64,000 bases of DNA from Qipengyuania sediminis. GTDB taxonomy: Bacteria; Pseudomonadota; Alphaproteobacteria; Sphingomonadales; Sphingomonadaceae. Every line of letters begins with the position of its first letter. Position 1 is the stretch's first letter. Location: assembly GCF_004358425.1 (NCBI RefSeq), contig NZ_CP037948.1, positions 2,352,001 to 2,416,000 of the forward strand, given 5' to 3'. Below, piece after piece: positions 33,988-43,061 of this stretch. The translations under genes were made by a program, and so were the position numbers. Under the pieces are notes generated by a model. The model did not search any database and was not told the origin of the DNA. It saw nothing but the letters and a program-made list of their open reading frames with translations.

Positions 33988-34288
33988 TGCGGCCGTTGTG
34001 GATGTCGGGTTCGGGATCGGCCAGGCGGCGCAGCGTCGCGAGGTCGATCTCTCGGCGGAAGGCGAGGCCGACATGGCCCTGCCGCGCCCAGATGACGCGT
34101 GCGGGGACGCTGACGCCTTCGAAGAGCTCGATCTCGATATCCTCGCCGGTGATCGCGGCGAGGCCGGCATCGGCGATCATGCAGCCGAGGCGCGAGACAT
34201 TGCGGCAGGGATGCGCTCTTCGTGTCCCGCGCTTCAACGAATGGACCAGGGTCTCGCTTGTCAGCCGTGTCTCTCTGCGCTCGTCCAT
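33968..34288 (-). CDS. PilZ domain protein
   Basis: A 106-residue single-domain protein. The cyclic-di-GMP-binding signature appears as an N-terminal arginine-rich stretch (ERRETRL, KRGTRRAHP) followed by CRNVSRLGCMI, the D/N-x-S-x-x-G element. The strands PARVIWARQGHVGLAFRREID complete the barrel. The sphingomonad-style start MDERRETRL supports the ATG at 34288. It may act as a c-di-GMP receptor in motility or surface behaviour; no partner is adjacent. Confidence 0.85.
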   Translation of the reverse strand: MDERRETRLTSETLVHSLKRGTRRAHPCRNVSRLGCMIADAGLAAITGEDIEIELFEGVSVPARVIWARQGHVGLAFRREIDLATLRRLADPEPDIHNGRITRRAA

Positions 34289-34410
34289 CGTTCCGTCCCG
34301 TCTCTCCGCCCGCCCCCCGGACTTGCGGGGGGAAACCCCCGCGCGCTACAGTCTTCGCCGCAACCGCCTAAGAATTGGTTAGTATCCACAAGAAGGCGGG
34401 CCGGGGGATC

Positions 34411-35307
34411 ATGCCGCAGATCGCAGCCAACGGGATAACGCTCGAATACGAGGATAATGGTGCGCCTGCCGCGCCCCCGCTGCTGCTGATCATGGGGCTC
34501 GGCGCGCAGCTCACGCTGTGGCCGATGGAACTGGTCGAGGCGCTGGCGGAGCGCGGTTTCCGCGTGATTCGCTTCGACAACCGAGACATCGGCCTCTCGC
34601 ACAAGCTGGAGGGGGCGAAGGCACCGGGCATGGTCCGGCACATTCTGGCCAAACGGTTGGGGCTGAACCCGCGCGTCCCCTATACGCTCGCCGATATGGC
34701 GGCAGACGCCGCGGGGCTGCTCGACGCGCTGGGGATCGCACGCGCGCATATCGTCGGCGCAAGCATGGGCGGGATGATCGCGCAGCACATCGCCTTCTCG
34801 CATCCCGAAAAGGTAGCGAGCCTCACTTCGATCATGTCGACCAGCGGCAACCCCCGGCTGCCACAAGCGCGGCGCGAAGCGCTCAAGGTCCTGACCAAAC
34901 GGCCCGCCAGCCTGGAGGAAGCGGTGCTGGTCGAGCATGGCGTCAGGATCGGCCGCACGATCGGCTCGCCCGGTTTTCCCGCTGACGAGAGGCGCCTGCG
35001 CGCTGCGACTGCGGCGAATGTCCGCCGCTCGGTCTATCCCCAGGGCATGCCGCGCCAGCTCGCCGCGATCATCGATGATGGCGACCGCCGCGCGCGGCTC
35101 GCCCGGGTGCAGGCGCCAACGCTGGTCATTCACGGCGAGGCCGATCCGCTGGTGCCCGTCGAGGGCGGGCGTGACACCGCCGCGCATATCCCCGGCGCCA
35201 AGCTCAAGACGATCCCCGGCATGGGGCACGATTTGCCGCTGGAACTGGTGGACGAGATCGCGGATGCGATCGCCGGCCATGCACGGGCGGCCGAAGCGAT
35301 CCCTTAA
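34411..35307 (+). CDS. Alpha/beta hydrolase
   Basis: A 298-residue serine hydrolase with the nucleophile elbow GASMGGM, the oxyanion strand LLLIMGLGAQLTLWP and a histidine in IPGMGHDLP. The aspartate candidate is in VIHGEADPLVP. The ATG at 34411 with a GGGGGAT ribosome-binding site is preferred over the TTG at 34375. The substrate is unknown; similar proteins are annotated as esterases or aclacinomycin methylesterase-like enzymes. Its stop overlaps the stop of a frameshifted minus-strand gene. Confidence 0.88.
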   Translation: MPQIAANGITLEYEDNGAPAAPPLLLIMGLGAQLTLWPMELVEALAERGFRVIRFDNRDIGLSHKLEGAKAPGMVRHILAKRLGLNPRVPYTLADMAADAAGLLDALGIARAHIVGASMGGMIAQHIAFSHPEKVASLTSIMSTSGNPRLPQARREALKVLTKRPASLEEAVLVEHGVRIGRTIGSPGFPADERRLRAATAANVRRSVYPQGMPRQLAAIIDDGDRRARLARVQAPTLVIHGEADPLVPVEGGRDTAAHIPGAKLKTIPGMGHDLPLELVDEIADAIAGHARAAEAIP

Positions 35308-35559
35308 TCTCCGGCCGGGGGCGCGACGCGCGCTTTCCGCCGCTCTTCGATTGCTGGATAGAGAAACCCCCACCATCCCGCGTTGACCACCACCCGCTCC
35401 AAAACGGCGCCTTTGCAAAGCCCGGCGCACGGCGGGCAAGGGTAGAAAGCGCGCCTGGACCGCGACGCCCACCCAGAACCATATCGCCGCGAGGGCGGAG
35501 AGGTGCCCGGTGTACGGAGCGAGCCGAGCTTCCAGCCGATCGAGTATCCCGCCTGCCAC
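35304..35559 (-). pseudogene. Frameshifted small membrane-protein gene
   Basis: An AGGAGG ribosome-binding site leads to a GTG at 35559 and VAGGILDRLEARLAPYTGHL plus LSALAAIWFWVGVAVQARF. The continuation, ERVVVNAGWWGFLYPAIEER to a TAA at 35304-35306, is in another frame. One single-base shift joins them into about 84 residues with one or two membrane segments. The stop overlaps the convergent hydrolase stop. It could also be a sequencing error. Confidence 0.5.
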
Positions 35560-35983
35560 GCCGGCCCTCCTGCCGCGCGGATGATGCAAACCGATCGCCA
35601 CCCGACAGCCGGCGGCGCGTGATTCGATGAATGCCACCTTTGGCGCGCATTGCGGCCCGATAAAAACTTTTCCGCATTTTCGTTTTCAGGCTTGTTCTTT
35701 TGCGGAGCCGCGTTTTTTCGCCGGGCGCCAGCCACCTCCGGCTGCCACGAGCCGCGGCAAATGCCGCCCGGCATACATAACGCGCCCCCACCCTCTTGCG
35801 CGCTTTGCGCGGAGGATTCATCATCCACGGCCCGGCTTCGGGGCTTTGCCTGCGCTGGCGATGGGAGGTTCCGGACCCCATATGGACGGGGGCCCGGTTG
35901 CTCGGGTCTAGCGTGTGGCGAACGATAGGTTTTTCGCCTTCGCGGGCGGGGGGATTACAGGGCGGAGCGCGCTTCGCCGAACA

Positions 35984-35998
35984 GAACACAGGCGGAAC
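35984..35998. promoter_or_regulatory. LexA (SOS) box candidate upstream of nrdA
   Basis: GAAC-ACAGGCG-GAAC is an exact GAAC-N7-GAAC, the reverse complement of the alphaproteobacterial LexA direct repeat GTTC-N7-GTTC. It lies 52 bp upstream of the nrdA ATG. The rest of the interval 35560-36049 shows no further gene. Confidence 0.65.
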
Positions 35999-36049
35999 AT
36001 TCGCTCTTGCAAAAGGCGGTGCCGCAACGGACAGGACGGCGGGAGCGAG

Positions 36050-38062
36050 ATGGATTTCAGAAGCGGAGACGATGCGGCGGTGGAACGCGAGCTCGAGAGC
36101 GCCGTCGCAGCGGACGAGGCCCCACGAAAGGCGATGACGATGACCGCAGAGGACAAGGGCAGCGCTGCGCTGGCCGAAGCATCCGCCGCCGCCATGGCCG
36201 AGGCGGGCAAGGCAATCGCGGGCGCCGCCAAGCGCGCCGCGGACGAGGACAGCAAGAAGATCAACGACCGCCGCTTCGCCGTCGTGACCGATCCTGCGCG
36301 AGACGATCTCCTCACCGACTTTGGGAAGGAGACGCTGACCGACCGATATCTGCTGCCCGGCGAAAGCTATCAGGACCTCTTCGCGCGCGTCGCCGATGCC
36401 TATGCCGACGATGAGGCGCACGCGCAGCGGCTCTACGACTACATCTCGAAGTTGTGGTTCATGCCCGCGACCCCGGTGCTCTCGAACGGCGGCACCAATC
36501 GCGGCTTGCCAATCTCATGCTATTTGAACTCGGTCTCCGACAGTCTCGACGGCATCGTCGGCACCTGGAACGAGAACGTCTGGCTTGCCAGCAAGGGCGG
36601 GGGCATCGGCACCTATTGGGGCAATGTCCGCGGCATCGGCGAGCCCGTCGGCCTCAATGGCAAGACCAGCGGCATCATCCCCTTCGTGCGGGTGATGGAC
36701 AGCCTGACGCTGGCGATCAGCCAGGGCTCGCTCCGGCGCGGCTCGGCGGCCTGCTACCTCGATATCTCGCATCCCGAGATCGAGGAGTTCCTGGAAATCC
36801 GCAAGCCCAGCGGCGACTTCAACCGCAAGGCGCTGAACCTCCATCATGGCGTGCTCGTCACCGATGCCTTCATGGAAGCGGTTCGCGCCGGCGAGAGCTT
36901 CAACCTTCTCTCCCCACGCGACGGCAGCGTGCGCAAGACCGTCGATGCGCGCAGCCTGTTCCAGAAGCTGGTCGAAACCCGGCTCGCGACCGGAGAGCCC
37001 TATATCGTCTTTTCTGACACCGTGAACCGCGCGATGCCCAAGCATCACCGCGATCTGGGGCTCAAGGTCTCGACCTCGAACCTGTGCGCGGAGATCACGC
37101 TGCCGACCGGCATCGACCATCTCGGCAACGACCGCACCGCGGTGTGCTGCCTCTCCAGCCTCAATCTCGAGACCTGGGACGAATGGGAAGGCGACAAGAC
37201 CTTCATCGAGGATGTGATGCGCTTCCTCGACAATGTCCTGCAGGACTACATCGACCGCGCCCCTGACGAGATGGCGCGCGCCAAATATTCGGCGGAGCGG
37301 GAGCGCAGCGTTGGCATGGGGGTGATGGGCTTCCACTCCTTCCTGCAGATGAAGGGCATCGGCTTCGAAAGCCCCATGGCGAAGGTGTGGAACCTTCGCA
37401 TGTTCAAGCACATCGCCGCCAAGGCGGAGGAAGCCTCGCTCTTGCTCGCGCAGGAGCGCGGGCCGTGCCCCGACGCCGCCGACATGGGCGCGATGGAGCG
37501 CTTTTCCTGCAAGATGGCGATCGCGCCCACCGCCTCCATCAGCATCATCTGCGGCGGGACCAGCGCCTGCATCGAGCCGATCCCGGCGAATATCTACACC
37601 CACAAGACGCTTTCGGGCAGCTTCGTGGTGAAGAACCCCTATCTCGAGAAACTGCTCGAGAAGAAGAGCAAGAATTCCACCAATGTCTGGAACTCGATCC
37701 TGGAGAAAGGCGGCAGCGTCCAGCACCTCGATTTCCTCAGCGCCGAAGAAAAGGCGGTCTACAAGACCAGCTTCGAGATCGATCAGCGCTGGCTCTTGGA
37801 GTTCGCCGGCGACCGCGCGCCTTTCATCGACCAGGCGCAGAGCCTCAACCTCTTCATCCCCGCCGATGTCGACAAGTGGGACCTTGCGATGCTCCACTTC
37901 CAGGCCTGGGAGAAGGGCATCAAGTCGCTCTATTACCTGCGGTCGATGAGCGTCCAGCGCGCCGGCTTCGCCGGAGGGGTGGAGGCGGACAACACGGCGG
38001 AGGCGCCGGTGATCGAGCTCGCCGGGCAGACCGATTACGAGGAGTGTTTGGCCTGCCAGTGA
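36050..38062 (+). CDS. nrdA: Ribonucleoside-diphosphate reductase subunit alpha
   Basis: A 670-residue catalytic subunit of class I ribonucleotide reductase. Visible are the substrate-site cysteine in LPISCYLNSVSDSLDG, the N-x-C-x-E radical-site segment SNLCAEITLP, YKTSFEIDQRWLLEFA, and a C-terminal tail ending in the redox cysteines CLACQ. The first 80 residues are alanine-rich and variable. The ATG at 36050 follows GGGAGCGAG; the open frame further upstream crosses the LexA-type box and is leader. The partner nrdB is on the other strand at 26 kb. The stop overlaps the next gene by GTGA. Confidence 0.95.
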   Translation: MDFRSGDDAAVERELESAVAADEAPRKAMTMTAEDKGSAALAEASAAAMAEAGKAIAGAAKRAADEDSKKINDRRFAVVTDPARDDLLTDFGKETLTDRYLLPGESYQDLFARVADAYADDEAHAQRLYDYISKLWFMPATPVLSNGGTNRGLPISCYLNSVSDSLDGIVGTWNENVWLASKGGGIGTYWGNVRGIGEPVGLNGKTSGIIPFVRVMDSLTLAISQGSLRRGSAACYLDISHPEIEEFLEIRKPSGDFNRKALNLHHGVLVTDAFMEAVRAGESFNLLSPRDGSVRKTVDARSLFQKLVETRLATGEPYIVFSDTVNRAMPKHHRDLGLKVSTSNLCAEITLPTGIDHLGNDRTAVCCLSSLNLETWDEWEGDKTFIEDVMRFLDNVLQDYIDRAPDEMARAKYSAERERSVGMGVMGFHSFLQMKGIGFESPMAKVWNLRMFKHIAAKAEEASLLLAQERGPCPDAADMGAMERFSCKMAIAPTASISIICGGTSACIEPIPANIYTHKTLSGSFVVKNPYLEKLLEKKSKNSTNVWNSILEKGGSVQHLDFLSAEEKAVYKTSFEIDQRWLLEFAGDRAPFIDQAQSLNLFIPADVDKWDLAMLHFQAWEKGIKSLYYLRSMSVQRAGFAGGVEADNTAEAPVIELAGQTDYEECLACQ

Positions 38063-38529
38063 TCCGCGCCGCGACCGAAGCGGATGTGCCCGCCCTTGGC
38101 GGCATCGCCGAGGCTGCCGGCCTGTTCCCCGCGGCGATGCTGCCGGAGATGATCACGCCCTATTTCGCGGGCTCGGGCGAAGATCGGTGGTGGACGGTCG
38201 AGATAGAGGGACGGGCGGCCGGCTTCGTCTTCTGCGAGCCCGAACGCTTCACCAACGCCACCTGGAACATGCGCGCCATCGCCGTTGCGCCCGGGCTGCA
38301 GAGCCGGGGCATCGGCGCGGCGCTGATGCGAAACGTCGAGGAAGAGTTGCGCGCGCGGGACGGCCGGGTGCTGATTGTGGAGACCGATAGCGCCCTCGAG
38401 CACCGGCGCACCTGTGCCTTCTACCTTCGAGAAGCCTATCGCGAAGCGGCGCGGATCGCGGATTTCTGGGACGAGGGAATCGACAAGATCGTGTTCTGGA
38501 AGAAGCTCACGCAGCCGCCGGCTGGATAA
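38059..38529 (+). CDS. GNAT family N-acetyltransferase
   Basis: A 156-residue acetyltransferase starting at the GTG that overlaps the nrdA stop (GTGA), so it is translationally coupled. The acetyl-CoA-binding signature is MRAIAVAPGLQSRGIGAALM, followed by LIVETDSALEHRRTCAFYLR. The substrate is unknown. The 3' end overlaps the convergent glycosylase gene by 23 bp. Confidence 0.85.
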   Translation: MIRAATEADVPALGGIAEAAGLFPAAMLPEMITPYFAGSGEDRWWTVEIEGRAAGFVFCEPERFTNATWNMRAIAVAPGLQSRGIGAALMRNVEEELRARDGRVLIVETDSALEHRRTCAFYLREAYREAARIADFWDEGIDKIVFWKKLTQPPAG

Positions 38530-39223
38530 CCGCCACCCGCGCCCGCCCTGTCTCGCACCACGGAAGCGCCGGGCAGGTCTCGCAGATCAGCGTCTTGGGC
38601 TTGCAATGGGTGCGGCCTAGCTCCTTCATCAGCGCGTGGTGCTCATCGATATCTGCCGCAGTCCATTCAGGCGGAAGTAGCGGCATGATGTGGTCATAGG
38701 CGCTGCGGGTATCGTCACGCGGGCCGATCAACCCCATCCGCGCCAGGATGCGCAGGTGATGCGTGTCGAGCACCAGTGCGCGGCGGCAAAGCGTGCTGGC
38801 GTTCATCACTTGCGCCGCGATCTTGCGTCCGAGCCCCGGCAGCGTCTCAAGCCAGGCCATCGCCGCTCCAGTTTCCATCGCGGCGAGATGCGACAGGTCC
38901 ACGCGACCCCGCTGCGCCACGATCGCGCCGAGCACATCGTGGACCCGCTTCGCCGACTGGTTCGGGAAGCGCACACCCTTCAACTCGGCCGTCAGCCGGT
39001 CTAGCGCCAGCGCCGCCACGACGTCCCAGCTCCCCAGCCGTGCAAGCACGCCATCCGCGACCGCGCTCGACGCCTCGGACGGCATCCGCGACCCGATCAG
39101 CCCCTGCACCATCATCCATTCGGGCGCTTTGCGGCGTTCGTCGGAACGCACCCGCCGGCCGAAGCGCAGGATCAGCGCCGCGTGCACGTCGCGCAGCGCC
39201 GCCGTCGCGCCGGTCTCAGGCAA
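38507..39223 (-). CDS. Endonuclease III-like DNA glycosylase (HhH-GPD, 4Fe-4S)
   Basis: A DNA repair enzyme of about 238 residues. The helix-hairpin-helix is ETLPGLGRKIAAQV and the catalytic aspartate region is VLDTHHLRILARMGLI. Four cysteines in CKPKTLICETCPALPWC follow C-x6-C-x2-C-x5-C, the iron-sulfur loop of endonuclease III. The start is uncertain: TTG at 39223 slightly overlaps the LysR gene, and GTG at 39187 is an alternative. It is shorter at the N-terminus than classical Nth, so a related subfamily is likely. It probably excises oxidised or mismatched bases. Confidence 0.82.
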   Translation of the reverse strand: MPETGATAALRDVHAALILRFGRRVRSDERRKAPEWMMVQGLIGSRMPSEASSAVADGVLARLGSWDVVAALALDRLTAELKGVRFPNQSAKRVHDVLGAIVAQRGRVDLSHLAAMETGAAMAWLETLPGLGRKIAAQVMNASTLCRRALVLDTHHLRILARMGLIGPRDDTRSAYDHIMPLLPPEWTAADIDEHHALMKELGRTHCKPKTLICETCPALPWCETGRARVAVIQPAAA

Positions 39224-40109
39224 GCGGGTGCGCGGCGCAGTAACGTACCGCCTCGCTGACAAAGGCGCGGACATTGGCTGAATTGCGCGCCCCGGCGGCA
39301 TAGACCAGGCTGACCGGAACCGGCGGCGGCTCGTCATCGGGCAACAGCCGCACCAGCCGCCCCGCGGCGATCCCATCGCCCAGCTGATAGGAATATAGCC
39401 GCCCAATGCCGTGGCCGCGCTCGATCGCGCCCAAAGCCGCCTCCGCGCAATTGACTGCGAGCCGCGGGCTGGTGCGCACCACCGCGCGGCGGCGGGGGCC
39501 GAACTGCCACTCGTCGGTCGAGCCGACGCCTTCGAACGAGACGATCCGGTGCGCGGCAAGATCGCCAGGCGCGCGCGGCGTGCCCGCCTGCGCCAGATAG
39601 GCCGGGCTCGCCACGATCACGAGGCGGACTTCGGCAAGCTTGACCGCCACCAGCGCGGAATCGGGGAGGGGGCCCAGCCGCACCGCGACATCGAACCCTT
39701 CCTCCACCAGATGCACGACCCGGTCGAGCAGCGTGATACGCAGGGTGAGCGCGGGATGCGCGCGCTGCGTCGCTTCGGCGATGGGCATCACGTGCCGGCG
39801 GCCGAACAAGGCCGGGGCCGTCACGCGCAGCGTCCCTCCGGGCGCGGCATCCTCGCCCCGGGTCAGACTGCGCGCCGCCGCGAGCGTGCTCAGGATCTCG
39901 CGGCTCTTGTCGGCGAAGATCGTCCCGCCTTCGGTCAGGCGGACGACACGGGTGGTGCGGTTGAACAGCGACACGCCCAGCTCTTCCTCCAACTGGGCGA
40001 CAGCGCGGGTCACGCTGGCGGGCGACCAGCGCAGCGCCCGCGCCGCCGGTGCAAACCCACCGAGGTCGGCGACGGTCACGAAGGCGCGCATTGCGTCGAT
40101 CCGGTCCAT
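39216..40109 (-). CDS. LysR family transcriptional regulator
   Basis: A 297-residue regulator with an N-terminal winged helix (MDRIDAMRAFVTVADLGGFA, then RALRWSPASVTRAVAQLEEEL) and an effector-binding domain. The ATG at 40109 has a GGAAGGATC ribosome-binding site. It is divergent from the AhpD-like gene at 40227, with a 117-bp shared promoter region. By the usual LysR logic it controls that gene, perhaps in response to an oxidant or aromatic compound. Confidence 0.92.
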   Translation of the reverse strand: MDRIDAMRAFVTVADLGGFAPAARALRWSPASVTRAVAQLEEELGVSLFNRTTRVVRLTEGGTIFADKSREILSTLAAARSLTRGEDAAPGGTLRVTAPALFGRRHVMPIAEATQRAHPALTLRITLLDRVVHLVEEGFDVAVRLGPLPDSALVAVKLAEVRLVIVASPAYLAQAGTPRAPGDLAAHRIVSFEGVGSTDEWQFGPRRRAVVRTSPRLAVNCAEAALGAIERGHGIGRLYSYQLGDGIAAGRLVRLLPDDEPPPVPVSLVYAAGARNSANVRAFVSEAVRYCAAHPLA

Positions 40110-40226
40110 CGATCCTTCCAAAACCTGCAACGGTAAAGTGTCAAGAGAGCGTATTATCACCGGGACCGAGCAGGCGCATCTCACGGGCGATGGCGATCCC
40201 CGTCATCGCTTCAGAAAGGCTCCCCC

Positions 40227-40769
40227 ATGTCCCGCCTCGCAATTCCCGCCCGCTCCGCCGCCCCGGCCGCTGCGCAGCCGCTGCTCGACGCCGTCGAAAG
40301 CCAGCTCGGCGTGGTGCCCAATCTGTTCCGCCTGCTGGCGCTCAGCCCGCCCGCGCTCGAAGGCTTTCTCGGCCTCTCGGGGGCGTTGTCGCGCACGCTC
40401 GACGCGAAGACGCGCGAAGGCATCGCGCTCGCCACGGCGCAGGTCAACGGCTGCGACTATTGCCTGTCGGCGCACAGCTATCTCGGCGCCCAGGTCGCCA
40501 AGCTCGATGCCGCGGAGATCGCGGCCAACCGGCGCGGCGCATCGGCCGATGCCAGGACCGGCGTCGCGCTCGAATTCGCGCGCAGCGTGGCGGAACGCCG
40601 CGGCCAGGTGGATGATGGCGCGCTGGAAGCGGTGCGCCGTGCGGGGTACGGGGACGCCGAGATCGTGGAGATCGTCGCCCAGGTCGCGCTGAACGTGCTG
40701 ACCAATTTCCTCAACAACACGGCGGAAACGGACATCGATTTCCCCGTCGTGAGCAGTCAGGCCGCCTGA
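40227..40769 (+). CDS. Carboxymuconolactone decarboxylase family / AhpD-like peroxidase
   Basis: A 180-residue alkylhydroperoxidase-like protein. The redox motif NGCDYCLSAH carries C76, C79 and H83, the arrangement used by AhpD for peroxide reduction. The helical pattern KTREGIALATAQ before it and EIVEIVAQVALNVLTNFLNN after it match peroxidase-related members. It is divergent from the LysR regulator and probably under its control. A near-perfect hairpin follows the stop. Confidence 0.9.
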   Translation: MSRLAIPARSAAPAAAQPLLDAVESQLGVVPNLFRLLALSPPALEGFLGLSGALSRTLDAKTREGIALATAQVNGCDYCLSAHSYLGAQVAKLDAAEIAANRRGASADARTGVALEFARSVAERRGQVDDGALEAVRRAGYGDAEIVEIVAQVALNVLTNFLNNTAETDIDFPVVSSQAA

Positions 40770-40776
40770 TTAGGGT

Positions 40777-40806
40777 GAGGCGCGGCGGGCAGCCCCGCCG
40801 TGCCTC
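40777..40806 (+). terminator. Hairpin after the AhpD-like gene
   Basis: GAGGCGCGGCGGG (40777-40789) pairs with CCCGCCGTGCCTC (ending 40806) with one mismatch. There is no T run, so it is terminator-like at best. Confidence 0.5.
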
Positions 40807-41117
40807 ATTCCTGACAACAACAATCGGAGAATATCGCGCCTACAATTGGACTAGGGCTGCAGCACGCGGGAAGCACCTCCTCTTCCATACCGCACGCCTA
40901 CGACGCTACCGCGCGGAGAGCTACACCGGCAAGCACCCATTGGCAGCCCAGAGCGCGCTCCGCTGGACTGCAACGGCCATGGCAGCGGCCCGTATTGCCG
41001 CCCGCCTATTTCTCCGTCCTACCCAGACCAACACCAGTGACCGTCGATTGCCGTATCGCCTGCGCTGCGCTTGTAAGGTCGCGAGGCGTTTTCCCTCGAC
41101 ATCAGAAGGAGGCGATC

Positions 41118-41285
41118 ATGGCCAATCCGGTCAACAAACCCCCTGCCAAGACTACCAGGTCACCATGCGATCGCCTGAGGCAGTCGAGGCGTCAGCAGCG
41201 CTCGTCGACATTCGTGTGGCGCGCCCGAGAACACAAACGGACGTTCAACTTCCGGCTGCTGCGGACATCGGTGGCTCGGGTCTGA
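41118..41285 (+). CDS. Possible small basic protein (55 aa)
   Basis: The ATG at 41118 has an excellent ribosome-binding site, AGAAGGAGGCGATC, and encodes MANPVNKPPAKTTRSPCDRL followed by an arginine/serine-rich tail. The quality of the ribosome-binding site argues that something is translated here, but the tail looks like off-frame sequence, so a frameshift is possible. The rest of 40807-41393 shows no other supported gene. Confidence 0.35.
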   Translation: MANPVNKPPAKTTRSPCDRLRQSRRQQRSSTFVWRAREHKRTFNFRLLRTSVARV

Positions 41286-41393
41286 TTTCGACAATCGTCG
41301 ACTTGGCTGACAGCACAAGGCGGCTCCTCTCCCACGGAGGCGTCCCTCCACTTGTTCGAGAGAAATTAACTCTCACGTGGCATACTCCGGGGC

Positions 41394-42848
41394 ATGGTGC
41401 GAACGGATGCAACGCGGTCCAGAATAGCGGCAGCCGGGCACGCGATCGCGTTCCTTGCGCTTGGCGGGTGCAATTCCAAACTGGCCGTCCTTCTGCAACC
41501 AAACGAAGAGGATAAAGCGCAGCTCGCTAGCCTGAATGCGGAGGCGTACCGCGCCAATGCTCGCGTGAAGCTGCCATTCGATCCGCAACGTCAAAGCCTC
41601 GTTGTGGAAGACAACGCATTTCTTGGCCGCGTTCCGGCTTCGTTGGTCAGCCAGTATGGGCTGCCGATCGCTTACACACAGCCAACAATCCGCACTCAGG
41701 TCCCGACGGCGTTCCGACTGATCGATAAAGCTTTGTGCGACGAGATTTCGGCTGACCCGACCATGCGGGCGTCCGGGATCATGATCGGGATGCAGGTCTC
41801 ATCTCCAGAGGCAGCGTCTTGCGTCCTGAGCACAGAAGAAGCCCTACCCGCCTCTGCATTGCGGGTCTCAAGCAAGGTCGAGCAGGTGCCGTCCGATACA
41901 GCTCGCGGAATCTATCGGGTTCAGATCGACGTCCACTCGCCCGCAGGCCAGGTTTACAGGCTCCAGCATTATGTGTTCGGCCGCGACGGATCGAACGACA
42001 CATCATTGGCCGATGTCGTTGCCCGCGCGATCGGTTTGGCCGGCCCCGTCCAAGCGAGGAACATGGTTGATCGCGAGGTCGTGCTGAAGCTGGTGCAAGC
42101 AAGGCGGCAGCTCACGAGTGCGGCTGCCGTTGCAGAATTGGAGACGTTCCTGGCGGACGGCACGGGGCACGCCAGGGGCGAAGTCGGCTTTGAACTCTTC
42201 GCCCGTGATCCCGAGCTTCTGAGCCCCTATGCCGATCGGCTCATCGCTAAACTGGACGAACAGCAGCGCCTCTCGAGAGCGCAGCAGGGTGATCAGCGCG
42301 AGAAAACGGGGGACCTGATCTCGATCCTCCCTTCCACAGAGTTCAATAGGCTGACCGCAGCTATCCTCGCCACCCTTAGGACCAATCCCGACCATGTCGA
42401 TGGCGTATCAGAACGGCTCGTAGAGCGGCTTGCCGGCGCGGGCTCCTCTGTGCTCCCGCTACTCGGTGACATGGCAGCAGACTATCGTCGCGTGAACCGG
42501 CCTCCTCCTTACGCTCACCTCAACCTAGCCTGCAGGGTCGGCCTTAAGGCCCAAGCAGTCGTTGGCGACGATTATCTCCATTTCTGGGCGCGAGCGAACG
42601 AGCCCGAGCTGCGCCACCGTGGCAATCGAGCCGGGCAGCGCCGCCTCCATCGCAAGTTCGATATTCACTATGCCCCGAACGTCTCATCCTACGGTGCGAT
42701 GTTGTACATTACGTTGCGTCGCATCGGCCTGGCTAAAGCTGCGGAAGCGAAGGCAGCACACACCCAAATCCGGAGCTTCCGCGAACGGGCTGGTCACGTG
42801 CATCCCAAGTCACCGCCCGAGGTTTGCACGTCGGCGCTGATGGCGTAG
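41394..42848 (+). CDS. Unrecognised lipoprotein-like protein (484 aa)
   Basis: The N-terminus has basic residues, a hydrophobic stretch (AAAGHAIAFLALGG) and a lipobox-like LGGC at residue 26. This suggests export and lipid anchoring, although the basic lead is long. The mature region is rich in helices (DREVVLKLVQARRQ, PYADRLIAKLDEQQRLSRAQ) with RNLAC-like positions late. The last 100 residues are more basic and might be off-frame. Codon use is less GC-biased than in neighbours. I cannot assign a function. It lies in a small accessory segment between the AhpD-like gene and guaA. Confidence 0.6.
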   Translation: MVRTDATRSRIAAAGHAIAFLALGGCNSKLAVLLQPNEEDKAQLASLNAEAYRANARVKLPFDPQRQSLVVEDNAFLGRVPASLVSQYGLPIAYTQPTIRTQVPTAFRLIDKALCDEISADPTMRASGIMIGMQVSSPEAASCVLSTEEALPASALRVSSKVEQVPSDTARGIYRVQIDVHSPAGQVYRLQHYVFGRDGSNDTSLADVVARAIGLAGPVQARNMVDREVVLKLVQARRQLTSAAAVAELETFLADGTGHARGEVGFELFARDPELLSPYADRLIAKLDEQQRLSRAQQGDQREKTGDLISILPSTEFNRLTAAILATLRTNPDHVDGVSERLVERLAGAGSSVLPLLGDMAADYRRVNRPPPYAHLNLACRVGLKAQAVVGDDYLHFWARANEPELRHRGNRAGQRRLHRKFDIHYAPNVSSYGAMLYITLRRIGLAKAAEAKAAHTQIRSFRERAGHVHPKSPPEVCTSALMA

Positions 42849-42857
42849 TCTCATCCG

Positions 42858-43061
42858 ATGAGCCGCCGAGCATCCGGACTGGGCCGCCTGATTGGGCTTG
42901 CCTATCAAATGTCGAGGCACGCACCAGAAGCTGTCGAGAACGCCAAGGCAGCGTCGAAGCACCCGTTGGCCGTGCCGGGCCTGCTTTTCATGCTGCTGTC
43001 GGAGGCGGCCAAGTCGCGGTCGCAGCGACGAACTCGCGCTGAGCGGTCGAAACGTGACTAG
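42858..43061 (+). CDS. Possible small protein (67 aa)
   Basis: ATG at 42858 encodes MSRRASGLGRLIGLAYQMSR with a short hydrophobic helix HPLAVPGLLFMLLSEAA and a basic tail. It begins 9 bp after the lipoprotein-like gene stop, which hints at coupling. No family is recognised. The 153 bp that follow, up to guaA, hold nothing I can support. Confidence 0.4.
   Translation: MSRRASGLGRLIGLAYQMSRHAPEAVENAKAASKHPLAVPGLLFMLLSEAAKSRSQRRTRAERSKRD

Noticed and set aside
41164..41515. Continuation frame (MRSPEAVEASAALVDIRV...) overlapping the start of the 484-aa gene
   Set aside because: There is no ribosome-binding site, it overlaps a longer better-supported gene, and its tail has no family pattern.
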